Shown: positions 47,428-58,600 of the stretch, piece after piece
Layout: every line of letters starts with the position of its first letter
How positions within the stretch are numbered: position 1 is the stretch's first letter
Source of the DNA: Glandiceps talaboti
Lineage: Eukaryota; Hemichordata; Enteropneusta; Spengelidae
DNA: 64,000 nucleotides
Direction of reading: 5' to 3'
Assembly: GCF_964340395.1 (NCBI RefSeq)
Contig: NC_135552.1
Location: 11,103,194 to 11,167,193, forward strand
The notes under the pieces: model-generated
What the model was told of the DNA's origin: nothing
The model's input: only the letters and a program-made list of their open reading frames with translations
The model's database searches: none
Translations under genes and position numbers: made by a program

Positions 47428-49875
47428 ATCTATCTATCTATCTAATAAATTTATATAGCGCCAAATATCCAAAGAAAACAATGTTCAGTGGCGCTTAGAG
47501 TTAGAAAGGAGATGAAAAAGCTCTCTGAAATATGTGGGTTTTCAAGCGTCTTTTGAAAATGTTAACATTGGGAGAGGTTTTAATGTCCAGGGGTAGAGAG
47601 TTCCAAAGTTCAGGAGCTGCTGAAGAGAAGGAGCGGCGACCATAGGAAACCAGATTCCATTTGGGTGTATGCAGAAGGCATTTATCCGATGAACGAAGAG
47701 TGCGTAATGAAGAACGAGGTGTAATTAAGTTCTTGAGATATTGTGGAGATATTCCATTTAGGGCTTTATAAGTGAAGAGCAGAAGTTTGAAAACAATACG
47801 ATGAGATACTGGAAGCCAATGAAGTTGTTTTAGAATAGGGGTTATGTGTTCGAATTTCCTGGTGCGCGTAATAATCCTAGCTGCCGTATTTTGGGCACGT
47901 TGTAAGCGTTGTAAGTGAACGTCAGGCAGACCATATAGTAAGGAATTGCAATAGTCCAGCTTCGATGATATGACAGCATGGACGAGGGTGGCACAAGAAT
48001 CCTGAGAGAGGTATTTCCTGATGTGTCCAATTTTACGAAGGAGGAAGTGAATGGTGCGGCAGGTGGTAATTATGTGTTGTTGAAATGTATAATTGTCATC
48101 AAATATGACACCAATGTTTCTCGCAGATGAAGTAGTTTCAATAACACTTGAACATATGTTGATGGAAGTGAGAGGCAATGGCGAATGATCAAATTTGGAA
48201 CGAATTAAAATGACTTCTGTCTTAGAATCATTTAACTTCAGTTTATTTTGCGTCATCCATATCTTAATATCGTTGACACATTCTTCAATAGAAGATATGG
48301 CGGAGGTGGTGTTGGATTTCTTAAAAGACAAGTACAGTTCATTATCATCGGCGAATTGGTGAAACTGAAGTTTATGACGGCGAATGATCTGACCGAGTGG
48401 TGAAATGTAAATAGTAAACAATAGAGGTCCTAGGACAGAGCCCTGAGGTACTCCGAACCGTAGCAATTGAGCAAGTGACATTTTCCCATTTACTGTAACT
48501 GACTGAAATCTGTCTGTGAGGTATGAGCAAAGCCATTTAAGAGGAGTTCCTTTGATACCAAGATCTGACAAACGCTTTAGAAGTATTTCGTGATCTATGG
48601 TATCAAACGCTGCAGATAGGTCTAAAAGAACAAGAAGAACAATTTGTCCGGAGTCGAGTGCAGTCAGAATATCATTATGTACAAGGAGAAGTGCTGTTTC
48701 GGTACTGTGATGTTGTTTGTAGGCAGATTGAAGTGGCTCAAATAAAAGGTTATTATTCAAGAAGTCTGTGAGCTGAGCAGCAACTACCTTTTCAAGTAAC
48801 TTAGACAGAAAAGGTAGATTGGAAATTGGACGAAAGTTTTTGAGAAATTCCGGATCGAGCGTGGGTTTCTTTATAAGTGGTGTGACAACTGCAGACTTCA
48901 ATAAATGAGGTACAACGCCAGATTCGAGTGACAAATTAATAATCCAAGTGATAATCACGAGTAGTTTATCAAGACACAGCTTGACAAATGATGTTGGCAA
49001 TGGATCTAAACTACTTGACTTGTTTGGTGCACCCCTGATGATATCGTGAATTTCCTTCTCTGATACTGGTTGAAAACAATTAAGCGATTCCGAAGAGATG
49101 ACTTCCACATTGCTAAAGTCAACAGCTGAGCTTTGGGCATCTAGACTTGAGCGGATATCAATGATCTTTTGCATGAAAAAATCACAGAAACGGTTACTTA
49201 ATTCTAGTTCAGATATGTGAGAAGGAAGCAAAGTGTCATTAGGTGATGAAGAAATTGATGACAATATTTTGAAGAGAGACTTTTGATCATGTGCATTCTT
49301 TTCAATGAGATCTTTGTAGTAGGTCACTTTTGCGTTGCGGATCAGGAAGTTGACATTTTTACAAGATTCACGATATGTTTGTCGGTGAATTTCAAGTTTT
49401 GACTTACGCCACTGCTTTTCAGCACAGCGTCTATCTTTCTTGGCAACTGCAATGTCAGATGTGTACCATTTACAATCCGGTCTAATAGTAACAACACGCT
49501 TTTTTATGGGTGCATGCTTGTCAAGAAGTTCTCTAAGTTTGGTATTATAAGTATTAACAGCATCAATAAGATCAGACGGTGGATCGGAGAACTCTGTAAC
49601 GCTGTCAAGATCTTTCAACAAATCTTCCGTTGAAATTCTTGCAAGTTGACGATAAGTAATTTCTTTTTTGAGTCGACGTGGTTTAGGGAGAGATAACTTG
49701 GCAACAACCGGGTTGTGATCAGAGGAACGGAGACCATCCACATGAAGAGATGATATGAGAGAGTCATTGTTACATATAACTAAATCCAGCGTGTGATGAT
49801 TCCCTTGGAAGTAAAATCAATAGATGAGGTGTCGTATGAGATCCAAAATAAGACGATCCGCTAGAAATTGACGTC
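47428..49875 (-). mobile_element. L2/CR1-like LINE, 5'-truncated
   Basis: A non-LTR retrotransposon on the minus strand. It contains the end of an endonuclease domain, a full reverse transcriptase and a short 3' UTR. The UTR holds a perfect 7-bp stem (47,489-47,495 with 47,457-47,463), and the element ends in (TAGA)n at 47,428-47,444. A 3' hairpin plus short tandem repeat tail is typical of the L2/CR1 groups. Homology to the endonuclease ends at about 49,875, consistent with 5' truncation during target-primed reverse transcription. No clear target-site duplication was seen. Confidence 0.9.
47501..49816 (-). CDS. LINE ORF2 remnant: endonuclease C-terminus and reverse transcriptase
   Basis: The open frame is 771 codons, with no true start codon because the 5' part is missing. 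It follows an in-frame TGA at 49,817-49,819. Upstream of that stop the frame continues with endonuclease-like sequence to about 49,873. Directly after the stop come HTLDLV and SSDHNPVV, the last motifs of the APE-type endonuclease. Numbering from 49,741: the RT fingers NFRPISNL are at 302-309, motif A LDLSAAFDTIDH at 373-384 with catalytic D374, PQGSVLGPLLF at 432-442, and the FADD box at 463-466 with D465 and D466. All three catalytic aspartates are present. The C-terminal LHWLPV, PELWNSLP and FKRRLKTHIF blocks are typical of CR1/L2/Rex-like elements. The RT would copy its own RNA at a nicked target. An intact RT frame implies a fairly young insertion, but the copy cannot be autonomous without a complete endonuclease and 5' end. 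Confidence 0.93.
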   Translation of the reverse strand, partial: FYFQGNHHTLDLVICNNDSLISSLHVDGLRSSDHNPVVAKLSLPKPRRLKKEITYRQLARISTEDLLKDLDSVTEFSDPPSDLIDAVNTYNTKLRELLDKHAPIKKRVVTIRPDCKWYTSDIAVAKKDRRCAEKQWRKSKLEIHRQTYRESCKNVNFLIRNAKVTYYKDLIEKNAHDQKSLFKILSSISSSPNDTLLPSHISELELSNRFCDFFMQKIIDIRSSLDAQSSAVDFSNVEVISSESLNCFQPVSEKEIHDIIRGAPNKSSSLDPLPTSFVKLCLDKLLVIITWIINLSLESGVVPHLLKSAVVTPLIKKPTLDPEFLKNFRPISNLPFLSKLLEKVVAAQLTDFLNNNLLFEPLQSAYKQHHSTETALLLVHNDILTALDSGQIVLLVLLDLSAAFDTIDHEILLKRLSDLGIKGTPLKWLCSYLTDRFQSVTVNGKMSLAQLLRFGVPQGSVLGPLLFTIYISPLGQIIRRHKLQFHQFADDNELYLSFKKSNTTSAISSIEECVNDIKIWMTQNKLKLNDSKTEVILIRSKFDHSPLPLTSINICSSVIETTSSARNIGVIFDDNYTFQQHIITTCRTIHFLLRKIGHIRKYLSQDSCATLVHAVISSKLDYCNSLLYGLPDVHLQRLQRAQNTAARIITRTRKFEHITPILKQLHWLPVSHRIVFKLLLFTYKALNGISPQYLKNLITPRSSLRTLRSSDKCLLHTPKWNLVSYGRRSFSSAAPELWNSLPLDIKTSPNVNIFKRRLKTHIFQRAFSSPF

Positions 49876-51752
49876 ACCCCTTTGTACTTACACCTATTGA
49901 CACTTGACGTCTGCCCTTTCACATTCACAGCCAGACAGCAAGTGTCTTCTTCTATTGTACGTCATATCACGCAACACAGACTGCGATTGCTGCTATCATT
50001 ACCTTTTATGGTACATTCACCTCAGACTGTTGCATTCATCCAACAACAAATAAAAGATCTGTTTCTCTTTAGTAGCCATGCAACCATAATGGATGAGCCA
50101 TGCATTACACTTTAATAGTTTGGATCTACAGTCATTAGAACAACAGTACTACAAAACCATTTTCTATTTGACAAAAAACAATGTGAAACAAAATAGACAC
50201 AGCATGTTTTGTAACTCAATAAATTGCAAAAAAACTGTTACAGTATTAAAAGTTTCATATCATCTATCCAGGAAGCAGTTTGTAAATAAACTGAGTAAAG
50301 ATATGAAATCACAATGTCGGGTTCAGTCACATGCATCAGTCATTAATTCCCATAATTATGTTGAAATGTCATCTTATAGTTAGAAGTGTTTACTTGTGAT
50401 TATTAAAAAGTAATAACTTGTCATTACCTGTCACTTTTGTAAACTCAAAGTATTATTTTAATTAGAAATTTAGCAAAACATTTTTTTTTGCAGCAAAAGA
50501 AAGGGACCAGCAAAGTCAATCCAACAGAACAACTAAGTACACATATCAAGTACACATGACTATGTATGCATTCTGTGATCTATTTATTTTCATTAAATTA
50601 AGCCCTCGAAATCATTAATGTAAACTATTTTTTTCTCAGTTATGTAATACTTACAGGCCAGTGGTCTACGGTATTGAAATAAAGATTAATATTATTATTG
50701 CCTGGTTGTTTACAAATTGCTCTTTGTATGTATGTTTACAAAGTGTCTTTTGTATTTTTTCAGTTTTCTTACAATTTCTTGATTTAGAAAAAAAACAAGT
50801 CATTTGTGAATATTTCCATCTGGAGAGACAATATGAATAAAGCCATTTGACCATTTAATTCATATGAATGTCTAAAAGACACGCATCCAGGCACCTTATA
50901 CTTAATGGAGAAAAATGACTTAGTTTGGACGAATTATTAGGAGTAGTAGTAGGAAGTATTATTACTACACAAATCAAAGACATAAAACCACATGAAAAAT
51001 AAAATAAATGTTTTTATTTCCAAAAAGTTTCAACACAGTCATACAACAGTAAAGTATTTACCACTAATACTGTTTTTAGACACCAGGAACTACAATTGAA
51101 TGATGATGTCTGACTATGAGAGGCAGACCACCTGGAATCAAAGCAACAAGATTAAACAGCTAGTCATTGGCATGACTTCATTGTAGTGACGCAAAGACAA
51201 GCGCAATCCATCGGGACTATAGATTTATCTGACGTATACTTACACAATGCAGTGTACAGCATTCGTACGTAGTTAAACATGTAGTAATTACACAAATATA
51301 GACTGCAAAACAAAAGTGGTTACATATCTGACGCATTGTTTTCTTAACAACGACGTCTGTGTTTTTCAAAATGTAAAAACAGTAGGGTAGAGAGTTTAGT
51401 AACCAGGATATGCCCAGCCATGCATGCAGTGGTAATGACATTTACAAGACAGTACATGACAGTATATCACGCTTGGATTCAATTCCAAAGTGCTATAATT
51501 TGACATTTATGATGACAGCATTTTGGAATTTACCAGACCACGAACTCTGAGTCTCTAAAACTGATAGGTGCAGTTGATGGTTTGATTACTAATATTTATT
51601 GATATAATTTACCTCGTCTTTTCTAGTTCTTGGTCTGAATTGAAATGTAGTACTTTTGCATCTTTTATATGTTTCATCTATTTGTTTTGACCTTCAGGGA
51701 ATCATAGTATACATTGTTTGAACATGTCAAGTAAAATATAGTATACTACCCT
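49876..51752. other. No host gene seen; one dispersed-repeat match
   Basis: Within it, about 50,177-50,230 matches the foldback at 53,909-54,096 (aaaaacaatgtgaaaca ... gttttgtaactcaa), so it is a solo arm or relic. Open frames at 49,882-50,383 and 51,217-51,441 show no recognisable domain. Confidence 0.5.
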
Positions 51753-51868
51753 GTCAGTCTGTGTGTGTGTGTGTATGAAAGTATGTATGTATGTATGTAT
51801 GTATGTATGTATGCATGTATGTATGTATACTTATGTGTATGTATGTATGTATGTATGTATGTATGTGT
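51753..51868 (+). repeat. (GT)n and (GTAT)n compound microsatellite
   Basis: A short GT run followed by about 20 GTAT units with a few interruptions (gcatgtat, acttatgtgt). It creates an artificial Cys-Met-Tyr-Val frame. Confidence 0.95.
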
Positions 51869-52916
51869 GTCTTAGTGTGCCATTAATGTCTGCCTATGAC
51901 ATCTTTCATCTACTTGCAAAATACAAATCAATGTCAGTTTTAATACACCTCATAGCTGTAGATTACAAAATCCATTTTTTTGTTCACTGAATCAATACCA
52001 TACCTCTAACATAAATCTTTCAACTCCACCACAGACAAAGTGCTCTCTATTTTGACCTTTCTATCTCAAAACAATAAGGTTTTCTTCTCATGTTAAAAAT
52101 CTACACACAAACATTCATAAACACAATGCTGGCAATGGAAATTTAAGATACTTTCTACCATTTCCATTTTGTTTCCCAGTGATCCATTATAGTGTTATTT
52201 TGTCACAGTTTTGTATTTGTATTTTCACATTTTCCCTTTTTTATATGGACCTTGAGTCTGATTCAAACAATAAAGAAATTTAAAATAAAAATAAACCACT
52301 GACTTGTCACTTTCCTACCAAGTCTTTCGATCTCTGTCATCTTCAATTTTTCACACCACTGCTCATTAGCATTCACCTGACCTTTGACCCTGCCATCTTT
52401 TTAATACACATAAACAACTAAATCTGTGCTGCCGATCCCGGCCTAATCCAGGAAGAAATCAAGGCTTTTGATCAGATTTCGAATAGATTTTTCAGCACTT
52501 TTTCAAAACACCTACTCACAACAAGCTTGTCCTACAGAGAGTAATCAATTCCACATATCCTGTTTATGTCGTGGCCTAGTAGCCTGGTACATAATTGGTC
52601 ACTTTGAAATGATTTTTGAAAAATGGTAACGAAGCAATAAAAATTGCTTCAATATCTGTCCAAAAATACTGACAACTGTTGACAGGAAAATTTATAATAA
52701 AGAGAATGTGCTTGGATATATCCTGTTTGTGTTCATCAGAATGAACCTATAACATAGAAGACGCCTACGTGCAACGTTATTACTATTGTCGTCACCTAGG
52801 CCTATATTCCGTTCACAGGAAGTACCAAACCTTGAGTGGCCATATGGATAACAAATGGGTATTCATTTAGGATTTTAATTCATAAAACAACACTATGCTT
52901 TTATACTTGAAACAAT
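51869..52916. other. AT-rich stretch, no feature seen
   Basis: An attcaaacaataaagaaatt segment near 52,261 followed by an A-rich run could be a polyadenylated or retroelement 3' end, but there is no supporting ORF. Confidence 0.35.
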
Positions 52917-53780
52917 AGCACCAATGGTGTTGTAGTACAACTGTACAGTTTATTATCTGGTTGCCAGTCAAGTGAACTATCTTTACCATTTATGCCATCA
53001 TTTCGCTGTTGCTATGGGCATAGTCTTGTTTATTTGCATTCACCTTTTGGATGTTTATTCACTTGCCTAATCATCTCTGTTGTTATCTTGGCGATATACA
53101 CCATCATTTGGCCGTTGCTGTAGGTGTGGTCTTGTTGCTAGGCATATTTGCATACATTTGTTTTAATGTTTATTCCCTTGCCTATTAATGTCTGTTATTA
53201 ACATGCTTCATCTTTTGGCTGTTGCTATGGGTGTGGTCTTGTTGCTAGTCATATTTGCATACATTTAAAAAATATTTAGTCACTTACCTACCCATCCCTG
53301 TTGTTATCTTTGTAATATGTATCATCATTTCACTGTTGTTGAGGGCATGGTCATGGTTTCTAGGGCCTGTTTTTTTCATATATTTTGACCAGTAACCACA
53401 GAATAACACCTCCAGAAACATCCCCACCAAGTTTCACCCCCATTCCCCATTTAGTTTTCAAGATAAGTTTTTGACCAAAAGTTTAGTTTTTACACCTAAT
53501 TTTTATATCACCAATGGGATCATCATGTAGAGAATTCACCTTCATCTACACATCCCCAGATGCATTCCCATTGAATTTCAGCTCATCCCACTCATTCATT
53601 TTGGAATTATAGATTTTTGTCCACTAAGACACATTTTTAACCCAAATCATACACCGGTGATAAGACCATTCTGATTTGAACAATTTCTAAACTAGACACC
53701 CAAGGTAATATACTCATCAAATATCCTGGCAATCGGTCCAGTGGTTTTTGACATGACTTTAAGTTGTTTAAACGCACGCA

Positions 53781-53865
<85 letters not shown>

Positions 53866-53908
53866 TTCCATGCCTATAGCACTACTGAACCTAGTTCAGG
53901 TGTGCTAA
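52917..53908 (+). mobile_element. Repeat-modular element with 3' hairpin, copy B
   Basis: Starts agcaccaatggtgttgtagt. It has three ~110-bp modules (ctgttgctatgggtgtggtc, catatttgcatacat, cctacccatccctgttgtta), then ~145-bp modules (aacatccccaccaagtttca, ttttgaccaaaa, gggatcatcatg), then ggcaatcggtccagtggttt. It ends with a long (CA)n at about 53,785-53,862 and the hairpin tagcactactgaac/gttcaggtgtgcta at 53,877-53,907. The order of parts is the same as in copy A (38,939-40,114). Non-coding. Confidence 0.75.
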
Positions 53909-54096
53909 AAAACAATGTGAAACATAAACTAAATCCTTGTTTGTAACTCAAAACATTACAAAACATTAAAAAATGTTTAAAATATTTGTTATCGTACGAA
54001 CAATAATTTACAAACTCTGCATGCTTTTTAGCTATTTGTAATCTATTGAGTTACAAACATGGATTTTGTCAATGCTGTTTCACATTGTTTTCCCAA
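53909..54096 (+). mobile_element. Foldback / MITE-like inverted repeat
   Basis: The left arm aaacaatgtgaaaca ... aaatccttgtttgtaactca (53,911-53,950) pairs with tgagttacaaacatggattt ... tgtttcacattgttt (54,049-54,096). The arms are about 45 bp with an internal ~100-base loop. A related solo sequence lies at 50,177-50,230. It directly abuts the hairpin end of modular element copy B. Confidence 0.78.
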
Positions 54097-55107
54097 GTAG
54101 GAAAACATAGTAGTGTTGTCTTAAAACTTAAAAATCCAAAATAAAAACCCATTTGTCATTCATATGATATGGCATGTGAACTCTAAATCCTACTTTGTTC
54201 AAGAAAACCCCCAAGCTATTCTCAGTTCAAATGAACAAAAAGTCTGGGGTATAATTTAACTACCATACTTTTTTAAAAAAAACAGAAGTCAAAATTTGAT
54301 ATCAAATTTACAGCAGTCATTTTAGAATCCAATATGGCCATCAAATAGTGTTATTCAACTCTATTCAAAAATAAATGGTTGATGGTTTCCATGAAAACAA
54401 CTTACTGAACCCCCAATTTCTTTTACTATTTCAAAAGAACCTCAAACAAGCTTCCATATAGCAAAGTTTGGAGACAATGGAGGAACTCATGGAAAATTGT
54501 CACGGAGACATTCTCCATTTCTTCTACATATAGTAACTTTTTTGAACAACACACAGATTGTCTATCAGAAGGACTGTACTTAATTCAATGTTTCTAATGA
54601 CCCAACCAACTGTATATTTCTTGAATTTGGCAAAATAAAAAAAATACATAATTGCTTGAAAAAGTCTATACAGCAGCAGTGACTACATTTGTACTTAGAC
54701 TGGACAAGTTGGCAGACTTGAGCAACATTATCACCAAATCTACTGAAAATTCAACACCTCATTTTACACAGGCATTTCAGGCACAATACTGCGTTGAGAT
54801 TATCAAAAGGATGAACTGAACTTGGCTAATGTAGTGTTAGGTTTGAAGGACTAACCATGATGTACTTCGCCCCCGAGTATGTGATATAATGCTTAGATTT
54901 ATTTGGCTAAGCAGTTAATCTAAAAACATGATCAAGGACTTTAAGTCTTAACATTTGTCATAACAGCTGAGACCAAAAGCTGATTTTATCGTAAGCAAGT
55001 GTCTTTCTATAGCACTGATGCAGTATTCACATCAATTGGTTAGGTAGCATTTTCACCATTTGAATCCACTTTACTTGAATGTATGTATGTATTCACCATT
55101 ATTCAGT
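54097..55107. other. AT-rich stretch, no feature seen
   Basis: No gene, repeat or RNA gene is recognised. Confidence 0.45.
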
Positions 55108-55147
55108 TTGGTTTTGATTGAATTGAATTGAATTGAATTGAATTGAA
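55108..55147 (+). repeat. (TTGAA)n microsatellite
   Basis: Six or so pentanucleotide units of ATTGA/TTGAA before a short unique stretch. Confidence 0.93.
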
Positions 55148-55369
55148 ATTTACTTCCGACAAAAGAGATAAACATACAAATAACAAGTAAACATTAACAT
55201 CCTAAAAATGGAAGTGATTTAAAGTTGTGAGTGAGAGATTAGAAAATAGTTTCACTTAAGAATGTTCATTGTTCTTATAAACTATCTCCAAAGCTGGTAT
55301 GTATTTTGACCTGATTATATCAAAGCACATCTGACAATGCTCTGTGTAAAAGTGTGAAATATTGAGTTT

Positions 55370-55687
55370 TTCTAAATTAAACCTTTTGAGTTAAGTCTTG
55401 TTGAGACCATCCATTTTTCATTTTATTTTCAGTTCTTATCTTGTTCATTGAAATTCAGTCAATAACAGGTCTTCATTGAAGACTCCATCCCCACCCCCAC
55501 CCCCCACCTCCAAAGTTATACTTAATATCTGTAACTGTTCACACGGACAGGACCATTTGAAGCGTCTTACATTGTATTTGTGTGTATTCCATTGTTTGGT
55601 TTTGATTCACTCATGAATTTTGAAGTTTTGTTATAAAACATTTGCCAAGCTTTATTACTTCAGTTTATCCTAAGTTATATCCTGTCC
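55370..55687 (+). repeat. Diverged duplication at the edge of the satellite
   Basis: The segment gttcttatcttgttcattga then aattcagtcaataacaggt (about 55,432-55,470) resembles gttatatcctgtccatcaaa then atccagtaaatagcaag at 55,673-55,707, the entry into the satellite. It looks like an ancestral, non-amplified relative of the first satellite unit. The ccccacccccaccccccacc tract lies at about 55,488-55,507. Confidence 0.5.
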
Positions 55688-58600
55688 ATCAAAATCCAGT
55701 AAATAGCAAGCGTTTTAGCACTGTGTATGAGTGACAATCATTACTTGTGTTACAACTATCAAAATCCAGTAAATAGGAAGCGTTTTAGCACTGTGTATGA
55801 GTGACAATCATTACTTGTGTTACAACTATTGAAATCCAGTAAATAGGAAGTGTTTTAGCACTGTGTATGAGTGACAATCATTACTTGTGTTACAACTATC
55901 AAAATCCAGTAAATAGCAAGTGTTTTAGCACTGTGTATGAGTGACAATCATTACTTGTGTTACAACCATTGAAATCCAGTAAATAGCAAGCGTTTTACCA
56001 CTGTGTATGAGTGACAATCATTACTTGTGTTACAACTATTGAAATCCAGTAAATAGCAAGTGTTTTAGCACTGTGTATGAGTGACAATCATTACTTGTGT
56101 TACAACTATTGAAATCCAGTAAATAGCAAGTGTTTTAGCACTGTGTATGAGTGACAATCATTACTTGTGTTACAACCATTGAAATCCAGTAAATAGGAAG
56201 TGTTTTAGCACTGTGTATGAGTGACAATCATTACTTGTGTTACAACTATTGAAATCCAGTAAATAGGAAGTGTTTTAGCACTGTGTATGAGTGACAATCA
56301 TTACTTGTGTTACAACCATTGAAATCCAGTAAATAGGAAGTGTTTTGGCACTGTGTATGAGTGACAATCATTACTTGTGTTACAACCATTGAAATCCAGT
56401 AAATAGCAAGTGTTTTAGCACTGTGTATGAGTGACAATCATTACTTGTGTTACAACCATTGAAATCCAGTAAATAGCAAGTGTTTTAGCACTGTGTATGA
56501 GTGACAATCATTACTTGTGTTACAACTATCAAAATCCAGTAAATAGGAAGCGTTTTAGCACTGTGTATGAGTGACAATCATTACTTGTGTTACAACTATC
56601 AAAATCCAGTAAATAGGAAGCGTTTTAGCACTGTGTATGAGTGACAATCATTACTTGTGTTACAACTATCAAAATCCAGTAAATAGCAAGCGTTTTAGCA
56701 CTGTGTATGAGTGACAATCATTACTTGTGTTACAACTATCAAAATCCAGTAAATAGCAAGCGTTTTAGCACTGTGTATGAGTGACAATCATTACTTGTGT
56801 TACAACTATCAAAATCCAGTAAATAGCAAGCGTTTTAGCACTGTGTATGAGTGACAATCATTACTTGTGTTACAACCATTGAAATCCAGTAAATAGGAAG
56901 TGTTTTGGCACTGTGTATGAGTGACAATCATTACTTGTGTTACAACTATCAAAATCCAGTAAATAGCAAGCGTTTTAGCACTGTGTATGAGTGACAATCA
57001 TTACTTGTGTTACAACTATTGAAATCCAGTAAATAGCAAGCGTTTTAGCACTGTGTATGAGTGACAATCATTACTTGTGTTACAACTATTGAAATCCAAT
57101 AAATATGAAGCGTTTTAGCACTGTGTATGAGTGACAATCATTACTTGTGTTACAACCATTGAAATCCAGTAAATAGGAAGTGTTTTAGCACTGTGTATGA
57201 GTGACAATCATTACTTGTGTTACAACTATCAAAATCCAGTAAATAGCAAGTGTTTTAGCACTGTGTATGAGTGACAATCATTACTTGTGTTACAACCATT
57301 GAAATCCAGTAAATAGCAAGCGTTTTAGCACTGTGTATGAGTGACAATCATTACTTGTGTTACAACCATTGAAATCCAGTAAATAGCAAGTGTTTTAGCA
57401 CTGTGTATGAGTGACAATCATTACTTGTGTTACAACCATTGAAATCCAGTAAATAGGAAGTGTTTTAGCACTGTGTATGAGTGACAATCATTACTTGTGT
57501 TACAACTATTGAAATCCAGTAAATAGCAAGCGTTTTAGCACTGTGTATGAGTGACAATCATTACTTGTGTTACAACTATTGAAATCCAATAAATATGAAG
57601 CGTTTTAGCACTGTGTATGAGTGACAATCATTACTTGTGTTACAACCATTGAAATCCAGTAAATAGGAAGTGTTTTAGCACTGTGTATGAGTGACAATCA
57701 TTACTTGTGTTACAACTATCAAAATCCAGTAAATAGCAAGTGTTTTAGCACTGTGTATGAGTGACAATCATTACTTGTGTTACAACCATTGAAATCCAGT
57801 AAATAGCAAGCGTTTTAGCACTGTGTATGAGTGACAATCATTACTTGTGTTACAACCATTGAAATCCAGTAAATAGCAAGTGTTTTAGCACTGTGTATGA
57901 GTGACAATCATTACTTGTGTTACAACCATTGAAATCCAGTAAATAGGAAGTGTTTTAGCACTGTGTATGAGTGACAATCATTACTTGTGTTACAACTATT
58001 GAAATCCAGTAAATAGCAAGCGTTTTAGCACTGTGTATGAGTGACAATCATTACTTGTGTTACAACTATCAAAATCCAGTAAATAGCAAGCGTTTTAGCA
58101 CTGTGTATGAGTGACAATCATTACTTGTGTTACAACTATCAAAATCCAGTAAATAGCAAGTGTTTTAGCACTGTGTATGAGTGACAATCATTACTTGTGT
58201 TACAACTATCAAAATCCAGTAAATAGCAAGCGTTTTAGCACTGTGTATGAGTGACAATCATTACTTGTGTTACAACTATCAAAATCCAGTAAATAGGAAG
58301 TGTTTTAGCACTGTGTATGAGTGACAATCATTACTTGTGTTACAACTATCAAAATCCAGTAAATAGGAAGCGTTTTAGCACTGTGTATGAGTGACAATCA
58401 TTACTTGTGTTACAACTATCAAAATCCAGTAAATAGGAAGTGTTTTAGCACTGTGTATGAGTGACAATCATTACTTGTGTTACAACTATCAAAATCCAGT
58501 AAATAGGAAGCGTTTTAGCACTGTGTATGAGTGACAATCATTACTTGTGTTACAACTATTGAAATCCAGTAAATAGCAAGTGTTTTAGCACTGTGTATGA

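Noticed and set aside
48001-48030. Second frame on the minus strand at 47,842-48,030
   Set aside because: It is an out-of-frame shadow inside the LINE reverse transcriptase ORF.
53637-53946. Frames of Cys-Val and Thr-His repeats
   Set aside because: They are translations of the (CA)n tract at the end of modular element copy B.
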